Assembly: GCA_027858865.1 (NCBI GenBank)
Contig: JAQIBW010000055.1
Span: 1-17,229 of the forward strand
DNA length: 17,229 bases
Direction of reading: 5' to 3'
Source: Sulfurimonas sp.
Lineage (GTDB): Bacteria; Campylobacterota; Campylobacteria; Campylobacterales; Sulfurimonadaceae
Within the stretch, counting starts at the first letter, position 1; each line of letters opens with the position of its first letter. The notes below the pieces were generated by a model. It was not told the origin of the DNA, did not search any database, and saw nothing but the letters and a program-made list of their open reading frames with translations. A program made the translations under genes and the position numbers. Positions 13,750 through 17,229 of this stretch are shown one piece after another.

Positions 13750-15100
13750 GAATTCCTTTCCAGAAAAACTCAGCTATCATAACTATCAAAAATATTCCTA
13801 CAAGATTTAAAACTATCCCGTATCTAATCATACTCTTCACATCAACGACCCCTCTACTCATAGCTATAGCGTTTGGTGGAGTGGCTATTGGAAGCATAAA
13901 AGCATAACTTGCACATAGAGTTGCCACCATCATAAACAAAGTGGTGTTTATACCTGTCTGCTGGGCTACAGAGTAGATAACTGGGAGCATGATGGATATT
14001 AGTGCTGTGTTTGATGTTATTTCAGTTGTAAAAGTTATAAGCATCGCAACGGCAAAGAGTAAAATAATAGGATTGAGCTCTGTCATAGTAATAAGATAAG
14101 ATGCAACCTCAGATGCAAGACCAGTCCCACTAAATGCATCTGCTATAGAAAAACCGGCACCAAATAAGAACATAATCCTGTAAGGTATTTTTGCTTTATC
14201 TTCCATCCACTCCAACAGGTTAAAGGGTGGCATAAAAAGGATAAGTCCGGCAGCTAATAAAATCCCAGCTTCACTAAGACCTAATCCTCCCCAAAATGGT
14301 TTCATAGGAGCGTTTAGAAGTAATAAGAAGACAAGTCCTCCTATAATATATAGAACTTTCTTTTGTGCTGTAGTTAGGGGTACTTTTTCTTCATCTCTAT
14401 GTATAGGTGTCTTTGAAACTCCTATACTAAGAATCATACTTACTACTATAAACATTACAAAAGCGAGTGGAGCGACCATCCATACCCATTGAAAAAATGG
14501 GATAGTCTCCATCCCCTTTTCTGACATAATACCAAGTAATATAAGATTTGGTGGTGTTCCAATAGGAGTCATAATCCCACCAACACTAGCTCCATAAGCT
14601 ATGGCAAGAGCAAACCTAAGCTTCAACTTCACATCATCAGTAATAAACAATGCAATAGACATCAACAGAAGTGTTGTAGTAGTATTTGAGAGAATTGAGC
14701 TAAGTAGTCCAGAAGTTATAGCTAAAGAAAAAATCATACCTCTTGGCGTGTTTGGAAATAGTCCTAGCATCTTATCGGCTATCCATGTATGCAGGTTACT
14801 TTTCTCAACGGCAATAGCAAGCATAAAACCACCTAAAAACAAAAATATAATAGGATTAGAGTAATTAACTGCAGTAGCTTTTGTATCCAAAATAGAAAAA
14901 GCCGGAAATAGTACGATAGGAAGAAGAGATACAACAGCAAGAGGTAAGCCCTCATTTGTCCAAAGTACAACCAAAAAAGCTATAAGACCAAGAAGTGAAG
15001 CTTGTGTTGGATTAAACAAAGAAAGTGATATTACAAATACAAAGATGCCTATAAGGATTCCAACTCCTATTTTTTTAAACTGTTCTTTGTGTTCGCTCAT
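13742..15100 (-). CDS. SLC13/DASS family sodium-coupled anion transporter
   Basis: This inner-membrane carrier of 452 residues has about eleven hydrophobic segments. Family signatures are present in both halves of the inverted repeat: SNT (138-140) with the following run of Thr, TPIGTPPN (178-185), TEITSNTALISI with SNT at 363-365, and LPIATPPNAIAMS near the C-terminus. SNT motifs bind sodium and the anion's carboxylate or oxyanion in this family. Known substrates include C4-dicarboxylates, citrate and sulfate; the sequence alone does not decide which, though dicarboxylate transport is a common role. It is transcribed away from the cytochrome c gene at 15217 across a shared 116-base control region. 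Confidence 0.88.
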   Translation of the reverse strand: MSEHKEQFKKIGVGILIGIFVFVISLSLFNPTQASLLGLIAFLVVLWTNEGLPLAVVSLLPIVLFPAFSILDTKATAVNYSNPIIFLFLGGFMLAIAVEKSNLHTWIADKMLGLFPNTPRGMIFSLAITSGLLSSILSNTTTTLLLMSIALFITDDVKLKLRFALAIAYGASVGGIMTPIGTPPNLILLGIMSEKGMETIPFFQWVWMVAPLAFVMFIVVSMILSIGVSKTPIHRDEEKVPLTTAQKKVLYIIGGLVFLLLLNAPMKPFWGGLGLSEAGILLAAGLILFMPPFNLLEWMEDKAKIPYRIMFLFGAGFSIADAFSGTGLASEVASYLITMTELNPIILLFAVAMLITFTTEITSNTALISIMLPVIYSVAQQTGINTTLFMMVATLCASYAFMLPIATPPNAIAMSRGVVDVKSMIRYGIVLNLVGIFLIVMIAEFFWKGILT

Positions 15101-15110
15101 ATATACTCAC

Positions 15111-15132
15111 TTTAACTATTATTTAACTATTA
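15111..15132. repeat. Tandem 11-bp direct repeat before the DASS transporter
   Basis: TTTAACTATTA occurs twice without a gap (15111-15121 and 15122-15132), placed 11-32 bases upstream of the transporter start. The 11-bp period puts both copies on the same face of the helix. The second copy overlaps a minus-strand TATAAT (15134-15129). An operator for a regulator of the transporter is possible; no specific protein is suggested. Confidence 0.4.
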
Positions 15133-15142
15133 TACATAATGA

Positions 15143-15192
15143 TTTGATTAAAGTCAAAGCTAATAGAATAATATTGGATTATAATATATATA
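15143..15192 (+). promoter_or_regulatory. FNR-type operator and promoter of the cytochrome c gene
   Basis: TTTGAT-TAAA-GTCAAA (15143-15158, centre 15150.5) is an FNR/CRP-type inverted repeat with one imperfect pair. A consensus TATAAT (15180-15185) ends exactly 34.5 bp after its centre, placing the operator at -41.5 from a start near 15192. This is the same geometry as at nosZ and the predicted nosB promoter. AAGGA (15206-15210) then serves the gene at 15217. Confidence 0.65.
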
Positions 15193-15216
15193 AAATAATA
15201 CTATAAGGATTAGATT

Positions 15217-15582
15217 ATGCGAAATTTATTGGTTTTACCTTTGATTATTGCGGCGTCACTATTTGTTCAGGCGTCTGATGTTATAGAAAGTTTAGCAGAA
15301 AAAAAATGTGGCACTTGTCATCTTATGGGTAAAGTAACCAAAGAAAAACTAAATAAAATGGCGGCACCACCTTATTGGGCACTAGCTAAGAAAGTTAAAG
15401 TAGCCTATCCAAACAGATTAGATGGAATTGATTTTATAATCAACTACACACTTAACCCATCTGAAGACAAAATGCTTTTTCCAAAAGAGACTAAAGAGCG
15501 TTTTGGTGTAATGCCTTCACAAAAAGATGCTCTAACGGAAGATGAACTTAGAGCGATAGCTACATATATTTTAGATAAGTAA
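15217..15582 (+). CDS. Small periplasmic monohaem cytochrome c
   Basis: This 121-residue exported electron carrier has a Sec signal peptide (1-20, cut after QAS or nearby). The haem motif is CGTCH (C31, C34, H35), and M99 in FGVMPSQ is the likely axial methionine. A final helix (LTEDELRAIATYILDK) completes a class I cytochrome c fold. The mature protein of about 100 residues is the usual size for a soluble donor. AAGGA (15206-15210) lies six bases before the ATG. The gene stands alone and converges on gpsA with a two-base gap. Its FNR-type promoter suggests induction under low oxygen or with nitrogen oxides, so it may feed a terminal reductase such as NosZ; that link is inference. Confidence 0.9.
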   Translation: MRNLLVLPLIIAASLFVQASDVIESLAEKKCGTCHLMGKVTKEKLNKMAAPPYWALAKKVKVAYPNRLDGIDFIINYTLNPSEDKMLFPKETKERFGVMPSQKDALTEDELRAIATYILDK

Positions 15583-15584
15583 CA

Positions 15585-16481
15585 TTAGCTTGCAAGAAAG
15601 TCTTTGAGACTAATATTAGGGTTTTTACCCTCTAGCATCTCATATACCTCTTTTGCTATTGGAAGGTAAAGGTCTTTATTTTTAGCTATCTTGTGCAGTG
15701 CGTAAGTAGTACCTATTCCTTCTGCTACTTCACCTAACTCTTCTAGTATCTCTTCTTGGCTTTTTCCCTCTGCTATACCAAGTCCAACACGAAAGTTTCT
15801 ACTCATAGTAGATGAAGCAGTCAAAAACAAATCTCCTGCCCCACTAAGACCTACAAAACTCTCTTCTTTAGCACCGTAAACATAACCAAATCTTTGCATC
15901 TCAACTAAACCACGAGATATAAGTGAAGCGGCCGCATTTTTACCAAGACCTAGCCCTTCACATATTCCGGCAGCTATAGCGATTACATTTTTATATGCTC
16001 CTGCAACTTCAGCACCCATAACATCTGTAGATGTATAAGTCTTTATAAATGGCGGGAAAAAAGTAGCAAATTTTGCACTTACTTCTTCATTGTGTGAGTT
16101 TATGACCAATGCTGTAGGAAGTGATTTTCTAACTTCTGTCGCGAAAGAAGGACCAGATAAAAAAGCTATATTTGCATCTGGAACATAATCCCTATAGATA
16201 TCATTTAAAAACTTTCCTGTACTAGCTTCTATACCTTTTGCGGCAACTAAGATTTTTTGGTTATTAAATACAAAGTTCTCTTTTAACCATGATGATATTT
16301 GTTGTGCCGGAATTGCAATAACTAAATATTCTAGTTTTAAGATCTCTTCTAAAGAAACAAAATTCTCTATATCTCTAGGTGTTCTTGATGTTATATAAAC
16401 TTCATTTTCTTGTCCCAATGCAAAAGCTAAGGCAGATCCCCATTTTCCAGCTCCTATTACACCTATTTTACTCACTCTCAC
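15585..16481 (-). CDS. gpsA: Glycerol-3-phosphate dehydrogenase [NAD(P)+]
   Basis: GpsA interconverts dihydroxyacetone phosphate and sn-glycerol 3-phosphate in the cytoplasm and supplies the backbone of membrane phospholipids. The 298-residue length is slightly below the roughly 330 of the E. coli enzyme and similar to epsilonproteobacterial forms. The N-terminal Rossmann motif is GAGKWGSALA (from G10). Other blocks are LSGPSFATEV, the catalytic-lysine region VAGAYKNVIAIAAGICEGL, and GLSGAGDLFLTASS with MSRNFRVGLGIAEG. All are standard for the family. The first 14 bases overlap the end of the upstream TrkA-like gene, indicating a minus-strand operon. Confidence 0.95.
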   Translation of the reverse strand: MRVSKIGVIGAGKWGSALAFALGQENEVYITSRTPRDIENFVSLEEILKLEYLVIAIPAQQISSWLKENFVFNNQKILVAAKGIEASTGKFLNDIYRDYVPDANIAFLSGPSFATEVRKSLPTALVINSHNEEVSAKFATFFPPFIKTYTSTDVMGAEVAGAYKNVIAIAAGICEGLGLGKNAAASLISRGLVEMQRFGYVYGAKEESFVGLSGAGDLFLTASSTMSRNFRVGLGIAEGKSQEEILEELGEVAEGIGTTYALHKIAKNKDLYLPIAKEVYEMLEGKNPNISLKDFLAS

Positions 16482-17139
16482 TCCCTATTAACTTTTTAAA
16501 TTCTTTTATATCCTGCTCATAACCAACAACAACAAAAATATCACCACTTTTTATGAGGTGATGTTTTGCTTTTGAAGAGTATATAAACTCTCTGCTCATA
16601 TCTTCATAAACAACAGATAGAACTATAATCCCATGCTTTGAACTCCACTCTATATCTGCTGGGTATTTTCCATCAAATACAGTGTGATCTTCTATTTTTA
16701 TTTGAGCAATTTGCAGAGCACTTTTCTCGTATAAAATATCATGAAATACTTCTGTAACTATGGGTTTTTCAAGCATCTCAACAATAACATTTGCTGTTGT
16801 TTGAGTAGTTGGTATAACCCTTGTTGCTCCTGCTAAAGTTAGCTTATCTGTACTCTCTTTATCTTGGGCAAGAGCTACTATAACCAAGTCTTTAAAAGCA
16901 TCACGAAGCGAAATAGTAAGAAATATATTTTCTGCCATATCTTCAAGAATACAAAATGCAACACAATCACTTATGTTAAATCTACTACTTAAATCATCCC
17001 AATTATCACCCAAATCAAAAGAGTTATCATCATTCTCGCCTAGTTTAAAAATATGTATATTTTGATAGTGTGATGATATATTTTTTTCAATTTCAAATGT
17101 ATAGTCATTGTATCCGAAGATTAAGGCATTATTTTCCAT
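16468..17139 (-). CDS. TrkA-type (RCK) regulatory protein
   Basis: This cytoplasmic 223-residue protein has a TrkA-N-like Rossmann domain (about 1-130) followed by a TrkA-C domain. The latter is recognisable from the segment FDGKYPADIEWSSKHGIIVL and the closing SGDIFVVVGYEQDIKEFKKL. Such proteins gate potassium channels or transporters in response to nucleotides. The nucleotide-binding glycine motif is degenerate here (FGYNDYTFEIE instead of GxGxxG), so NAD(H) binding is doubtful. It overlaps gpsA by 14 bases downstream and the preceding gene by 11 bases, an operon arrangement. Its partner channel is probably the upstream gene that runs off the window. Confidence 0.85.
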   Translation of the reverse strand: MENNALIFGYNDYTFEIEKNISSHYQNIHIFKLGENDDNSFDLGDNWDDLSSRFNISDCVAFCILEDMAENIFLTISLRDAFKDLVIVALAQDKESTDKLTLAGATRVIPTTQTTANVIVEMLEKPIVTEVFHDILYEKSALQIAQIKIEDHTVFDGKYPADIEWSSKHGIIVLSVVYEDMSREFIYSSKAKHHLIKSGDIFVVVGYEQDIKEFKKLIGSESE

Positions 17140-17229
17140 TTTTAGAGCCTTTTTTATGTAAGTGGATGCTAAACTCTTTTAAAAATTGGGTATTTCCAAC
17201 AACTAAAAGGTAGTCTCCAACTTCTAAGA
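17129..17229 (-). CDS. 3' end of a TrkA-C domain protein (partial)
   Basis: Thirty-two in-frame codons before a stop are visible at the window edge. They read LEVGDYLLVVGNTQFLKEF and then a basic tail. The block L-x-x-GD-x-L-L-V-V-G followed by a short helix is the typical last part of a TrkA-C domain, like the end of the next gene (SGDIFVVVGYEQDIKEFKKL). The protein could be an ion channel with an RCK domain or another Trk-type subunit; its N-terminus lies outside the window. It overlaps the 223-residue TrkA-like gene by 11 bases. Confidence 0.7.
   Translation of the reverse strand, partial: LEVGDYLLVVGNTQFLKEFSIHLHKKGSKNGK

Noticed and set aside
14601..14864. Plus-strand open frame opposite the DASS transporter
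   Set aside because: It is antisense to a well-conserved membrane protein gene, has no recognisable domain and no convincing ribosome binding site.

Overview
The window is AT-rich, tightly packed DNA that most resembles a Campylobacterota (epsilonproteobacterial) chromosome of the Sulfurimonas/Wolinella type. The main reason is a clade II (Sec-dependent) nitrous oxide reductase cluster in the order known from Wolinella succinogenes. The protein style (Lys/Ile/Asn-rich) and a CetB/Aer-like PAS protein fit the same group. No tRNA, rRNA, CRISPR array or insertion sequence was seen.

Layout. 1-510: a short helical orphan that looks like a HAMP/chemoreceptor remnant. 530-10401: the nos core on the + strand, nosZ-(421 bp gap)-nosB-nosD-nosG-nosC1-nosC2-nosH-nosF-nosL-nosY, mostly with overlaps or gaps of a few bases. 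10475-12707: an accessory extension holding a second, cysteine-free NosL-like protein, a single-domain PAS sensor and a second NosD paralogue. 12714-13494 (-): a CYTH protein and a Dabb protein. 13534-13749 (+): a small membrane protein. 13742-15100 (-): an SLC13/DASS anion transporter. 15217-15582 (+): a small periplasmic cytochrome c, divergent from the transporter. 15585-17229 (-): gpsA, a TrkA-like protein and the 3' end of another TrkA-C protein, all overlapping.

How the genes work together. NosZ reduces N2O to N2 in the periplasm using CuZ and CuA, and carries its own C-terminal haem c domain. NosG and NosH (iron-sulfur proteins) and the cytochromes NosC1 and NosC2 are the proposed menaquinol-to-NosZ electron route in clade II systems, which lack NosR. 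NosD, NosF and NosY form the ABC-type maturation complex, and NosL is the copper-delivering lipoprotein. NosB is a membrane protein restricted to these clusters.

Most notable observations: (1) nosB can be read from its well-placed start only through a -1 frameshift at a canonical A AAA AAG heptamer; (2) nosZ, nosB and the distant cytochrome c gene each have an FNR/CRP-type inverted repeat centred exactly 34.5 bp upstream of the last base of a -10-like hexamer, the -41.5 class II activator geometry; (3) the nosL2-PAS-nosD2 extension holds paralogues that have lost the residues expected to handle copper.
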